From Bacillus sp. CH30_1T (GTDB taxonomy: Bacteria; Bacillota; Bacilli; Bacillales; Bacillaceae_B), in contig NZ_VTUY01000014.1 of assembly GCF_008364765.1 (NCBI RefSeq), positions 1 to 64,000 on the forward strand: a stretch of 64,000 nt of DNA, in the 5' to 3' direction. The notes beneath the pieces were generated by a model. The model was not told the DNA's origin. It worked only from the letters and a program-made list of their open reading frames with translations, and made no database searches. Each line of letters opens with the position of its first letter. Position 1 is the stretch's first letter. Made by a program: the position numbers and the translations under genes. This document shows positions 32,964 through 41,437 of this stretch, piece after piece.

Positions 32964-34415
32964 CTAATAAAACTCAACCTCTATAATCTCCAAACAATCA
33001 GGTTTCAACTGATCACTAACACGATCAACAACAATACTTTTGGTGAACATCTGAAGCAACATTTTTTTCTCCAATGCATCAAGCTGGTTCCAATTAGATT
33101 TTATATCAAGGAGAATTTCTGAAAGATCTTCAGTATTCCTTTTGTCTCCTGCAGGTTGAAGGGAAGAGAGCTGCTTATTTACATCTTCTTCTTTATTTTT
33201 TTCCTCTTCCATTCTAATAGAAAAATCTTCGTCACTGATCATTTCATTTACCCAAGCATATTGCCATTTTTTCCTACGTTTATCTATCTCCTTTAGTTTT
33301 TTATGAAGTATATCTAGTCTATCTTTAGATTCATCGATTTCATCCATTTGAGTAAGGTCTTCAACAATGCCTGGATTAATATCAATTGTATCCAAGTACT
33401 TGATAAATTGTGTTTCTAAATAACGCTCTGACATATTTCTCTGATCGCATTGACCCAACCTACTACTAGAACAATAATAGGCTCTAGGCTTATACACGTT
33501 TTCTCCTCTTTTAGAATATCCATATTTGCCAGCGAGAGGACTGCCACATCGTGCACATCTAGCGGTTCCTGAAAAGATGAATTTACTTGTAGCTGCTCTT
33601 GGATGATTAACAGACCTACTCTCCCTTATTCTTTGTACACTGTCATAAGTTTCTTTAGAGATAATCGGAGGATGCGTATTTTCTACTTCAAAGTAATTTT
33701 CCTTGTTCACTCTAAAGTTATACCTCATGTTTCCAATATAGGTGGGGTTAGTAAGGATGTATCTTACCTTAAAATCATTCCATGTGGCATTTGTTTTTGT
33801 GCGAATTTGCAACCGATTTAATTCTACAGCAATGCTATTTACTCCCTTCCCTGCAAGGTAGTATTCAAAGATTCTTTTTACAGCAAGAGCTTCCTCTTCA
33901 TTAATTTTAAGCGTCTTGTTTTCTTTGTCTAATTCGTATCCATAGGGAGCCTGGTTGATTACCCAATTGCCCTCACGTGCTTTTTGTTCCATCCCCATAC
34001 GAATGCGTTCCCCAGTATTTTCTCTTTCCCATTGAGCCAATGCAGCCACAATCGTTATGAACATTCTACCCATTGCAGTGGTTGTATCATATACTTCGGT
34101 GGCTGACTTGAATTTGCAATCATATTTATCAAACGTTTCTAAAATGTTATATAGGTCTCGTACGGATCTAGTCAAACGGTCCAGACGATAAACTAGGACA
34201 CAATTAATTAAGTTTTGCTCTATGTGCTTCATCATTCTTTCCAGATTAGGCCTGTTCGTGTCTTTTGCGCTGTAACCGTCATCTATATAGATTTCGAATA
34301 TATCCCATCCTTGGGAGACACAGTAAGCTTTTAAACGGTCTGTCTGGGCTCGGATGGAATAACCTTCTGCTGCTTGTTCAGTTGTACTAACACGGACGTA
34401 TACTGCTGCTTTCAT
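32964..34415 (-). CDS. int: Large serine recombinase, prophage integrase
   Basis: The 483-residue enzyme cuts and joins attP and attB through a serine nucleophile. The resolvase-type catalytic domain begins AAVYVRVSTTEQAAEGYSI with Ser10, and continues with YIDDGYSAKDTNRP and YRLDRLTRSVRDL. The recombinase domain (from about residue 160, APYGYELD) and the zinc ribbon (CARCGSPLAGKYGY with a later CSSSRLGQCDQR) follow, then a coiled-coil part needed for directionality. Length fits the A118/TP901-1 class. It sits about 750 bases from the comGA junction and points to it, the usual place beside attL. Confidence 0.95.
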   Translation of the reverse strand: MKAAVYVRVSTTEQAAEGYSIRAQTDRLKAYCVSQGWDIFEIYIDDGYSAKDTNRPNLERMMKHIEQNLINCVLVYRLDRLTRSVRDLYNILETFDKYDCKFKSATEVYDTTTAMGRMFITIVAALAQWERENTGERIRMGMEQKAREGNWVINQAPYGYELDKENKTLKINEEEALAVKRIFEYYLAGKGVNSIAVELNRLQIRTKTNATWNDFKVRYILTNPTYIGNMRYNFRVNKENYFEVENTHPPIISKETYDSVQRIRESRSVNHPRAATSKFIFSGTARCARCGSPLAGKYGYSKRGENVYKPRAYYCSSSRLGQCDQRNMSERYLETQFIKYLDTIDINPGIVEDLTQMDEIDESKDRLDILHKKLKEIDKRRKKWQYAWVNEMISDEDFSIRMEEEKNKEEDVNKQLSSLQPAGDKRNTEDLSEILLDIKSNWNQLDALEKKMLLQMFTKSIVVDRVSDQLKPDCLEIIEVEFY

Positions 34416-34481
34416 TCAATCACTTCCTTTAAAACTAAGGTACTCGTAATTTAAGAACAAAAAAATATAGCACTTGGTAAT

Positions 34482-34970
34482 TTAATATAAGCTCTGTTTT
34501 ATTGAATTCCTACGTATAATTTGTTTCAATCGTTCTTCACAAAGCTCTGGAGAGACCAGGAACATATCTGACATTTGTTTAATGACATCTCTATCATTGA
34601 AGGGGATAAATTTAATCATGTGGTAAGGGATAGCTGCATACTGAGTAAAATGATGTGCATCCCATTCTTGTAGTTCTCTAAAAGAAGAGGGCATGATGGA
34701 CTGTATCCCTGAATGCCTTAAGATATGGCATAACTCATGAAAGAAAATTTCTCTGTGCTTTTCGAACGGTTCTCTACTGTCTATTACAATGTCTTGATAT
34801 CTTCCGATTACATGAAAACTGCTGGGTATAGGTTTTTTCTTTACATAAATACCTAGGAACCTTGATATTCTTTCCTCACTTATAGAATTTGGAGTTGTTA
34901 TTCCAAGATTCATATAGAATCTTGAAACCCAATCTTCTAATTCGGTGGTCCTGTATGCTAACTGGTACAT
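34482..34970 (-). CDS. ImmA/IrrE-family metallopeptidase
   Basis: Proteins of this family cleave prophage or ICE repressors on DNA damage signals (ImmA of ICEBs1 is the model). The zinc motif HELCH is at residues 78-82 (FFHELCHIL), with a later EWDAHHF that could supply the third ligand. The ATG at 34970 has a GAGGTGAAC site; the longer frame from 35042 lacks one. A LexA-type box lies 25 bases upstream, so expression should rise in the SOS response. The repressor target is likely one of the XRE proteins of this prophage. Confidence 0.85.
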   Translation of the reverse strand: MYQLAYRTTELEDWVSRFYMNLGITTPNSISEERISRFLGIYVKKKPIPSSFHVIGRYQDIVIDSREPFEKHREIFFHELCHILRHSGIQSIMPSSFRELQEWDAHHFTQYAAIPYHMIKFIPFNDRDVIKQMSDMFLVSPELCEERLKQIIRRNSIKQSLY

Positions 34971-35010
34971 TTTGTTCACCTCGGAAACATTATACAAACA
35001 TACGTTCTGT
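34949..35010. repeat. Direct repeat, left copy (immA 5' end, ribosome site and LexA box)
   Basis: The stretch includes the first codons, ribosome site and promoter side of the ImmA-type gene and is about three-quarters identical to 38296-38356, in the same orientation. The shared core reads GGTACA-TTTTG-TCACCTCGG followed by the LexA box. Confidence 0.7.
34995..35008 (-). promoter_or_regulatory. LexA (DinR) box upstream of the ImmA-type gene
   Basis: The reverse strand reads AGAACGTATGTTTG, matching the Bacillus consensus CGAAC-N4-GTTY at all core positions but the first C. It would put the antirepressor protease under SOS control. Confidence 0.7.
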
Positions 35011-35273
35011 TTTTCAACTGAATTAATTTTTATTATATCCACTCCATTTATTAGAGAATAGTTTGGTTCATCAGATTAATTTGAGTTTTTAGAAAAGAAT
35101 TACTTCTTATTTTTCTACATTTTTTTACATAATGTTTAAATTATGGTGTTATAATCAATTTTTGAAATAATGATTTGAAAGTCTCACGAAAAGTAATTTT
35201 ATGTAAATTAAAAAGGTAATAAGTTTGTGTATGAAAAGGGGAAATTTCTAAAAACAATCAAGGGGGAACAATT

Positions 35274-37352
35274 ATGTTGAAAAGTTTGCAAAGTAAGTTT
35301 GGAAAAAGGGAAGGGTCCAAAACTGCTTTTTCATTCAATAGCCTACGGATGAAGATGATTTTGATTTTTTTATCGGTATTTACCATCATTCTAATTGGAT
35401 TAGCTGTTTTTCTATACTCCCAACAAAGTGTAAAAATAAAAGACGATGTACAGAAAAAATCAGAATCGATTGTGAAACAAATCGACTTTGGTATTAATAT
35501 GTTTCTTGAAAAATATGATTCAAATATCGATATTTTAAGTAATCAAGCTCTTATAGCTGATTATTTAAAGGGTTCAGTAAATAAGAAAGAAGAAAATTCC
35601 TTTGAATCTAAACTACTTCAAACAAGAGTTTCAAATGAATTTGCATCCTTTATTAGGAATAATCCAGCAGTAACAAATATCTATGTAACCGGTATGAACA
35701 AAAAGATATTAATAGAACCACATGCAACTCTTCCTTCTGATTTTAATCCATTAGAAGCCCCTTGGTTTAAGGGAGCTAGTGCGAATCTAGATGAAGCCTT
35801 TTGGAGTGAACCTTATGAAGATAAATCTTCTGGTGAATTTATTGTGACCTTATCAAAAGTAGTTAAGGAACAAAATTCAAACAAGGTTTTAGGGGTAATT
35901 GCCTTCGATATAAAAATCGATCAGCTAAATGAATTAGTAAAATCAATTAATGTTGATTATAGTGGTTATGCGTTTCTCTTTGATCAGAATGCGGTTGCGA
36001 TGGTTCATCCAACAGAAAAAGGGAAAAACCTAATGAATCTTGATTTCATTAAAAAAATGTATGATTCCAATGAAGAAAGTGGAAGATTAGATTACGTTTT
36101 TGACAAACAAGAAAGAGTATTATTTTACGACACAATTGACGAAACAAACTGGAAAGTTGGAACTGTATACATAGAGAAAAATATGTTAGCGGAAGCAACA
36201 GACCTTAGAAACACTTTACTTGTTATTACGATAGCTATCATTTTGATAATCTCTTTAATTACTACTCTAGTTGCAAGAAATATCACAAAACCTCTAATCG
36301 AATTAAACAAACAAGTAAGTAAAGTAGCTCATGGCGATTTAACAGTGTCTGTACAATCAACTTCAGAGGACGAAGTGGGACAACTTACCAAGAATTTTAA
36401 TTCTATGGTTGTTAGTATGAGAGAAATAATACATTCTGTACAAAACTCAGTGACTCAAGTAAAAGAGTCGACTGAGAACCTAAGTGCCATATCAGAGGAA
36501 ACTACTGCTTCAAGTGAAGAAATAGCAAGAGCTATGGATGAGGTAGCGAATGGTGCAACACAGGCAGCCTCAGATGCGGAAGTGGGGAACCAAAGAACCA
36601 TTGATTTATCTACTCAAATTGAAGAAGTGGACGAAGCATCAAATCAATTAATTTCACTTTCAAATAACGCGTCCATGACAAGTGAAAATGGATTGAAACA
36701 GATGACAAATCTAAAAGAGAAGGCAACTCGATCAAATGAGGTTCTGCACTCAGTTGAATCAGTTATTGAAAACCTAACAAAGAAAATTAATGAAATCGAT
36801 ACAGTTATTCATTCCATCAATGAAATTTCTGATCAAACTAATTTGCTTGCACTTAATGCAAGTATTGAGGCTGCGAGAGCAGGAGAACACGGTAAAGGTT
36901 TTGCAGTAGTAGCTGAAGAGGTTAGAAAATTAGCAGAGCAATCAGCCAGGGCAACCGATCAGGTACGACATACCATTAAAGATATTCAAAATGAATCTGA
37001 TCACGCTAAAAACGAGATGAAAACCACTAGATCAATCGCTGATGAACAAAATGTAGTGGTTATAGAAACAGAAAAAGCGTTCAATTCAATTTCATTAATG
37101 ATCGATAATATGGTCTCATCTATACAAGGAATTTCACAAAAGGTTGAATTCATGACGAGTCATAAAGATGATGTTGTGGGAACTATTCAAAGTATTTCTG
37201 CAGCTGCGCAACAATCAGCAGCGGCTAGTGAAGAGGTCAGCGCATCAACTGAGCAGCAATTAACGGCACTAAACTCAATTAATGAGTCAGCATCCATATT
37301 AAATGAAGCAAGTACAAATTTAGCCGAGATAAGTAACAAATTTAAAGTTTAA
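35274..37352 (+). CDS. Methyl-accepting chemotaxis receptor carried by the prophage
   Basis: The 692-residue protein is a complete class of transmembrane chemoreceptor. Membrane segment 1 lies at about residues 24-47, then an extracellular double-Cache sensor (about 50-305), membrane segment 2 (about 310-335), a HAMP domain ([20 protein letters not shown]) and a cytoplasmic signalling domain with the hairpin tip [20 protein letters not shown]. The start ATG follows AAGGGGGAAC. The 230-base upstream gap has a TATAAT at 35150 as a possible -10. Dedicated chemoreceptors are unusual phage cargo; the ligand is unknown. Confidence 0.93.
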   Translation: MLKSLQSKFGKREGSKTAFSFNSLRMKMILIFLSVFTIILIGLAVFLYSQQSVKIKDDVQKKSESIVKQIDFGINMFLEKYDSNIDILSNQALIADYLKGSVNKKEENSFESKLLQTRVSNEFASFIRNNPAVTNIYVTGMNKKILIEPHATLPSDFNPLEAPWFKGASANLDEAFWSEPYEDKSSGEFIVTLSKVVKEQNSNKVLGVIAFDIKIDQLNELVKSINVDYSGYAFLFDQNAVAMVHPTEKGKNLMNLDFIKKMYDSNEESGRLDYVFDKQERVLFYDTIDETNWKVGTVYIEKNMLAEATDLRNTLLVITIAIILIISLITTLVARNITKPLIELNKQVSKVAHGDLTVSVQSTSEDEVGQLTKNFNSMVVSMREIIHSVQNSVTQVKESTENLSAISEETTASSEEIARAMDEVANGATQAASDAEVGNQRTIDLSTQIEEVDEASNQLISLSNNASMTSENGLKQMTNLKEKATRSNEVLHSVESVIENLTKKINEIDTVIHSINEISDQTNLLALNASIEAARAGEHGKGFAVVAEEVRKLAEQSARATDQVRHTIKDIQNESDHAKNEMKTTRSIADEQNVVVIETEKAFNSISLMIDNMVSSIQGISQKVEFMTSHKDDVVGTIQSISAAAQQSAAASEEVSASTEQQLTALNSINESASILNEASTNLAEISNKFKV

Positions 37353-37384
37353 TATACATTAGAAGGAAAAGGTGTAATAGTAAA

Positions 37385-37633
37385 ATGAGCTCTGAAGAAT
37401 ACAAAATATATTGTTATTGTGTTGAATTTCATTCCGAGTTAAAAAGAAGATTTTCGATGAATGAAACATCTATTCAACTTTTTAGAAGGCTCTCAAAAAA
37501 GTTAAAGTGTTCTCAAATACAACAAGTGATTCAAGACATTGAACTGATTAAAAGAAGAAATGGGAGTGTATTGAACTACTTTATCACTTTACTTTATCCC
37601 ATTTTTAATGCTGACCATAGCAAGCAACCCTGA
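37385..37633 (+). CDS. Hypothetical protein behind the chemoreceptor
   Basis: The 82-residue protein (MSSEEYKIYCYCVEFHSELK, later QIQQVIQDIELIKRRNG) begins 32 bases after the receptor stop, with AAGGTG upstream, and ends before a terminator, so it is probably co-transcribed with the receptor. It is mostly helical with two early cysteines. No family recognised; a link to receptor function is possible only by position. Confidence 0.6.
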   Translation: MSSEEYKIYCYCVEFHSELKRRFSMNETSIQLFRRLSKKLKCSQIQQVIQDIELIKRRNGSVLNYFITLLYPIFNADHSKQP

Positions 37634-37650
37634 AGTAACATAGAAATTAG

Positions 37651-37677
37651 CCTCTTCTTTAAAAGAAGAGGTTTTTC
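37651..37677 (+). terminator. Terminator of the chemoreceptor operon
   Basis: CCTCTTCTTT pairs with AAAGAAGAGG and is followed by TTTTT. Confidence 0.85.
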
Positions 37678-37703
37678 TTATATTGGTAGAGTCCTGAAAA
37701 AAT

Positions 37704-37904
37704 TCAATTATCCATAAATGGTTCGATGTTTTCTTTACACTTCTGACAAGAAATCTCTTTAACCTCTCTAAAATAAATTGACTTCATTGCCTGTTTATCA
37801 TCTTCATAAAAATCAGGATAAGGAATACCACACTCGGTCATTTTAGAATCTTTAATAGCATGTTTTTTGTCAGACACAGGTCCTTCGATTACAGGGAAAA
37901 GCAA
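37704..37904 (-). CDS. Hypothetical protein with C-terminal CxxC
   Basis: The frame starts with TTG behind TCGGAGG and encodes 66 residues (MLFPVIEGPVSDKKHAIKDS ... ISCQKCKENIEPF). The CQKC pair may bind metal. The gene is on the reverse strand between the chemoreceptor operon and the XRE gene and has its own ribosome site. Function unknown. Confidence 0.55.
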   Translation of the reverse strand: MLFPVIEGPVSDKKHAIKDSKMTECGIPYPDFYEDDKQAMKSIYFREVKEISCQKCKENIEPFMDN

Positions 37905-38067
37905 TTTAAAACCTCCGAAAAGTATGAATTATTAAATTGTATTCTATTACGTATCTATAGAGGAAAACATTAGTAAATTATGGAATGTTTAGTGTAGGGG
38001 TCTGGATATGAAGGTTTAGTCTAAAATATAATCATTTTATCAAATTTCATATTAAGGTTGTGAGATA

Positions 38068-38280
38068 TTGAATATCACAGAATTTGTCGGAAAAAAAATA
38101 AGACATTACAGAAAAAATAAGGGGAAAACATTAGAGGAATTGAGTAGTGCATCTGGACTAACGGTAAATTATTTATCAATGATTGAGAAGGGTGAAGCAA
38201 ATGCTACTCTCATGAAGCTAGAGCCTGTTATTTATGCTTTAGAGATTACCTGGACAGATATTATACCTAAAAACGATTGA
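38068..38280 (+). CDS. Small XRE-family regulator
   Basis: The 70-residue protein is essentially one helix-turn-helix domain: GKKIRHYRKNKGKTLEELSS followed by LTVNYLSMIEKGEANAT. The TTG start has AAGGTTGTGAG upstream. It lacks a C-terminal dimerisation or peptidase-sensitive domain. It lies directly against the remnant of an immA-like gene on the other strand, so it may be the surviving part of a former immR/immA-type pair. Confidence 0.75.
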   Translation: MNITEFVGKKIRHYRKNKGKTLEELSSASGLTVNYLSMIEKGEANATLMKLEPVIYALEITWTDIIPKND

Positions 38281-38317
38281 GTACCTCAAGTTTAGTCCTA
38301 TAAGCAAATCGGTACAA
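38267..38317 (-). pseudogene. Remnant of the 5' end of an ImmA/IrrE gene
   Basis: On the reverse strand a GAGGTGA ribosome site and TTG start are followed by MYRFAYRTKLEVLNRF and a stop. The first eight residues match MYQLAYRT, the start of the intact gene at 34970. The rest is missing, and the frame runs into the end of the XRE gene on the other strand. Confidence 0.6.
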
Positions 38318-38356
38318 TTTGCTCACCTCGGGAATGATACACAAACGTACGTTCGT
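38296..38356. repeat. Direct repeat, right copy (immA-like 5' end and LexA box)
   Basis: This is the partner of 34949-35010. It keeps the ribosome site, spacing and LexA box but no gene body. The two copies bracket the chemoreceptor, its small partner, the CxxC protein and the XRE gene. Confidence 0.7.
38342..38355 (-). promoter_or_regulatory. LexA (DinR) box before the immA remnant
   Basis: The reverse strand reads CGAACGTACGTTTG, an almost ideal LexA site. It now faces only a 16-codon remnant and the back of the XRE gene, so transcripts from it would run antisense to the XRE gene. Confidence 0.65.
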
Positions 38357-38398
38357 AAAATCAATCGAAAAATGACAAAACATGCGTATGCTATGGAA

Positions 38399-38434
38399 GA
38401 AAAAAACACCTATCTATTGTCTAGAAAGGTGTTT
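38399..38434 (-). terminator. Terminator of the membrane protein gene
   Basis: AACACCT and AGGTGTT arms lie after the stop codon at 38456, with a run of T on the reverse strand. Confidence 0.65.
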
Positions 38435-38455
38435 CAAATTAACCAAGCTTATTAT

Positions 38456-39301
38456 TTATTTGAGGCTTTCTTCATTATTTTTAACAACTTTTCTATATTC
38501 GTAATAAGAGTTTGAATCAAAGTTATACAATACATAACAATCTGTATCACTTTCCCTTACAAGAACGGCTCTATTTCCATCTAAATTATATTTAAAGATT
38601 AATTGGTCCTTTTCAATCGACTGGTTATCTAAAACAGAAAAGTAATAAGTTACTGTTAACTCTTCAGTAAATTTTTTTAATACGAAATTGTAAAGAAAAT
38701 AAAGACCTACTGGTAGAAAGATTGTTACTAAAAAATTAACTATACTTTGCGGCATAGTAGTTACAAATATAAAATAAATTAAAGTTACATAAAAAAACAA
38801 AGTTGTTACGATATTAATATAAATTATAAGCTGAAAAACTGTGCTTTTAAATATTTTAATTCTAAAGAATAATGTTTGCAGGATTTTTGGATTCTTCAAC
38901 CCTTTAATCAGAATTAATGGTGTAAGAAGAATAAATGATAGTGTACAAATCAAAAGGTTTAATAAAACTGCCATAATTAAAAATTGTTTATTAATATCTA
39001 AGAATCCTAATAGAAAAATAACTAATATTGAATAACTAAAATAACTTACTAACATGACTAAAGGTCCTTTTGCTTTATTTAGTAAGTCTACAAAGCTTTT
39101 TTCTTTTCTGGTTAGTACTAATCTTTCAAATCCATCCATAGTTAAAAGAGCATGCGATTTTTTAAATAAGGGAAAAAGTGAAAGTACTGTGCCTCCAAGT
39201 ATTATTAGTAGAATAATAATCTCTGTTGAAGAGTTTAATTCTTGAAAATCTTTTAGTGAAATTATTGTTTTTTCTAATTCGTCTAATTTTGGTAATTTCA
39301 T
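38456..39301 (-). CDS. Multi-pass membrane protein of the prophage cargo region
   Basis: The ATG at 39301 (MKLPKLDELEKTIISLKDFQ) follows a GGAG site; an ATG four codons earlier contains part of that site. The 281-residue protein has about five membrane segments (around STEIIILLIILGGTVLSL, VSYFSYSILVIFLLGFL, FLIMAVLLNLLICTLSFILL, IIYINIVTTLFFYVTLIYFI and FLVTIFLPVGLYFLYNFVL) and a cytoplasmic or external C-terminal tail of 60 residues. No family recognised. Low GC and place in a cargo region suggest recent acquisition. Confidence 0.7.
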   Translation of the reverse strand: MKLPKLDELEKTIISLKDFQELNSSTEIIILLIILGGTVLSLFPLFKKSHALLTMDGFERLVLTRKEKSFVDLLNKAKGPLVMLVSYFSYSILVIFLLGFLDINKQFLIMAVLLNLLICTLSFILLTPLILIKGLKNPKILQTLFFRIKIFKSTVFQLIIYINIVTTLFFYVTLIYFIFVTTMPQSIVNFLVTIFLPVGLYFLYNFVLKKFTEELTVTYYFSVLDNQSIEKDQLIFKYNLDGNRAVLVRESDTDCYVLYNFDSNSYYEYRKVVKNNEESLK

Positions 39302-39437
39302 GTTTTGCTCCATTTCTTTTGAAGTTTGTGATTTTTTGTCTTAACAAGTATAAAATGAAACTATATACCTATCAATCTCATTTTTATATTCAGTTTATTC
39401 TTTTAGTTATTAAAAATAGTGGGAAGGAGTGGTTTGG

Positions 39438-39890
39438 TTGAATAATTTCCAACGTGTAGATTCAATAAGCAATGCTCATGCGGGTAGAGAATTCGAGGAT
39501 TCTGCATATAAGTATTTTCAGGGCTTAGGCATTCCAGTTAGTAAGGCAGTAAGTGTACCATGTGGTGTGTCGGATTTTAAGAAGCAGCATGTATTCGACT
39601 TAGGAAACACCCAAGAAGGAAGCAAAGTAATAATTGAATGTAAGTCACACAGGTGGACTAGTGGGGGAAACGTTCCAAGTGCTAAATTAACAGTTTGGAA
39701 CGAGGCTATGTATTATTTCATGGCAGCTCCTGAAGGTTACCGAAAAGTGTTCTTTGTTTTAAGAGATTATTGTGGAAAAAGAGGGTTAACTTTAGCCGAA
39801 TACTATGTAGATAAATATAAACATCTTATACCAAAAGATGTAGAGATATGGGAGTATAATCAACCTAATGATACAGTGAAGGTCATATAA
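39438..39890 (+). CDS. Solitary PD-(D/E)XK nuclease-fold protein
   Basis: With the TTG at 39438 (AAGGAG eight bases upstream; a GTG at 39429 overlaps that site) the protein has 150 residues. The residues Glu20 (GREFED), Asp54 (HVFDLG) and Glu67-Cys-Lys69 (VIIECKSH) give the E...D-X12-ExK pattern of restriction-endonuclease-like nucleases. No methyltransferase, helicase or DNA-recognition domain is attached or adjacent. It could be a small restriction-type or defence nuclease. A hairpin (CCCCTTATTTGAAGGGG, 39913-39930) separates it from the converging operon. Confidence 0.7.
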   Translation: MNNFQRVDSISNAHAGREFEDSAYKYFQGLGIPVSKAVSVPCGVSDFKKQHVFDLGNTQEGSKVIIECKSHRWTSGGNVPSAKLTVWNEAMYYFMAAPEGYRKVFFVLRDYCGKRGLTLAEYYVDKYKHLIPKDVEIWEYNQPNDTVKVI

Positions 39891-39934
39891 TAACCTCGAT
39901 AAATTTCTAGCCCCCTTATTTGAAGGGGACTTGT

Positions 39935-41434
39935 TTAAATTTTAATAAAAAAAGTTAATATTGTTGATATAAGAAGTAAAACCATAATCTCAATAATCCA
40001 AAGTCTGGTGTACCTTTTTACAGTAGTTCTAATAAAATTTTTGCTGTCTAATAAGTGAGTATGACTAAATAAATTGTTCAATTCCCTAGGCTCAAAAATG
40101 TCCTCATATATTTTTTTCATTGAAAAGAAGTAATCTTCATTAGAATCTATTTCGTTCTTATATTGTTTCAAGGTAATAGTTAAATATATAGAAGATATAA
40201 ACAAAAAGCCAATAGTAATAATGAATTTTTCGGTGTTAAAGATCTTACTATCCGGGTTTGAAGATAAAGAGTTAAAAATAAACAGAGATATAAAATATGT
40301 TAATAATGTCAGATTATTATTTTTGAAACTGGAAATAAAAAATTGGTTTACTTCCTTACTTTTGACTGAAATCTCAGTTACAACTTCAGCGACCTTATTT
40401 TTAGTTTCTATATATTTCTCAACATTCTCTTTAAGATAAATTGCATGGGCTGACTGAATAGCATTTATACAGTCAACAGCCAAATGCCAATTCCCATTCA
40501 TTGTTTTAAAATATCTACCAATAATATTTCTGGCCAATTCTAGTTTATCATGTGGATCGCGCTCTAGATAAATCCATTCATATATATCAAAAAATGAATG
40601 CACATCAGATATTGCTAATTCGGAAAAGTCCCCACCAAATTTTATGAATTTATGACCGAAGAGATTGAATGAGATATGATCGTGATTAGTTATTTCAGAT
40701 GAATTAGCTATGAATGAAATAGATAACAAAATCTTTAACTTAGCAAAAACATCTCCAAGAATGCTAGCTGTGCTTATTTCATTATGAAAGTCATCGGGAA
40801 GAAATTTGTACTTTGCTAATGTTTGTGGACTCGTGTTTGCTAGCCGATTCTTGATTGTTTGCATTCTAAAGGAGCTGTTTGGGTAATCATTAATCTCTAT
40901 TTCATCACCAGCATTTTGCGTAGCCACAAGCAATAAATCACTTTTGAACAGTACTAGTTTGTCTAATGAATTTTGGATTTCTAAATTAGTACAATGATTT
41001 GGATCAAGAAATTCGTTCATTACATTAAGTAGGTGTTCCAATTTTAGCTTGTTAATATAACTTGTAAAGCTGTTCAGATCATAAATTGATATTGTATTAT
41101 TATAATTATTTTTTTTAACCTCATATTTGACATTAACAATTACTTCATCATCGTCAAATGTTAGCTCATTAATAGATAAAAGCACTTCATTTACTTTATC
41201 AGCATTGTTTAATGGTAAATTAAAAGGGTCGCCACCATCAATTGTAATATTTAAACTTATAGAATCCCTTTTGTTTATATATTCTTCAATGAAATATATG
41301 TCATCAAAATCAAATTCTCTTTTTAATAGGAGGAGGTTTAGAGATAGGGTAAAAGATTGAAAGTTGTCATCCATCTTAATAATTTCAACTTTATTTGCTA
41401 TTTCTTCTTTAAAGTAATCAATTACCCTATTCAT
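39935..41434 (-). CDS. Large protein with C-terminal membrane segments, partner of the NA37-like gene
   Basis: The 499-residue protein has a long soluble N-terminal part (residues 1 to about 375, no motif recognised) and three C-terminal membrane segments (about LLTYFISLFIFNSL, FIITIGFLFISSIYLTI and LWIIEIMVLLLISTILTFFI). The ATG lies three bases after the upstream gene's stop, and its AAAGGAGGAG site is the end of that gene, so the two are translationally coupled. The soluble-sensor plus membrane-effector layout is common in abortive-infection systems; this role is inferred. Confidence 0.7.
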   Translation of the reverse strand: MNRVIDYFKEEIANKVEIIKMDDNFQSFTLSLNLLLLKREFDFDDIYFIEEYINKRDSISLNITIDGGDPFNLPLNNADKVNEVLLSINELTFDDDEVIVNVKYEVKKNNYNNTISIYDLNSFTSYINKLKLEHLLNVMNEFLDPNHCTNLEIQNSLDKLVLFKSDLLLVATQNAGDEIEINDYPNSSFRMQTIKNRLANTSPQTLAKYKFLPDDFHNEISTASILGDVFAKLKILLSISFIANSSEITNHDHISFNLFGHKFIKFGGDFSELAISDVHSFFDIYEWIYLERDPHDKLELARNIIGRYFKTMNGNWHLAVDCINAIQSAHAIYLKENVEKYIETKNKVAEVVTEISVKSKEVNQFFISSFKNNNLTLLTYFISLFIFNSLSSNPDSKIFNTEKFIITIGFLFISSIYLTITLKQYKNEIDSNEDYFFSMKKIYEDIFEPRELNNLFSHTHLLDSKNFIRTTVKRYTRLWIIEIMVLLLISTILTFFIKI

Positions 41435-41437
41435 AAA

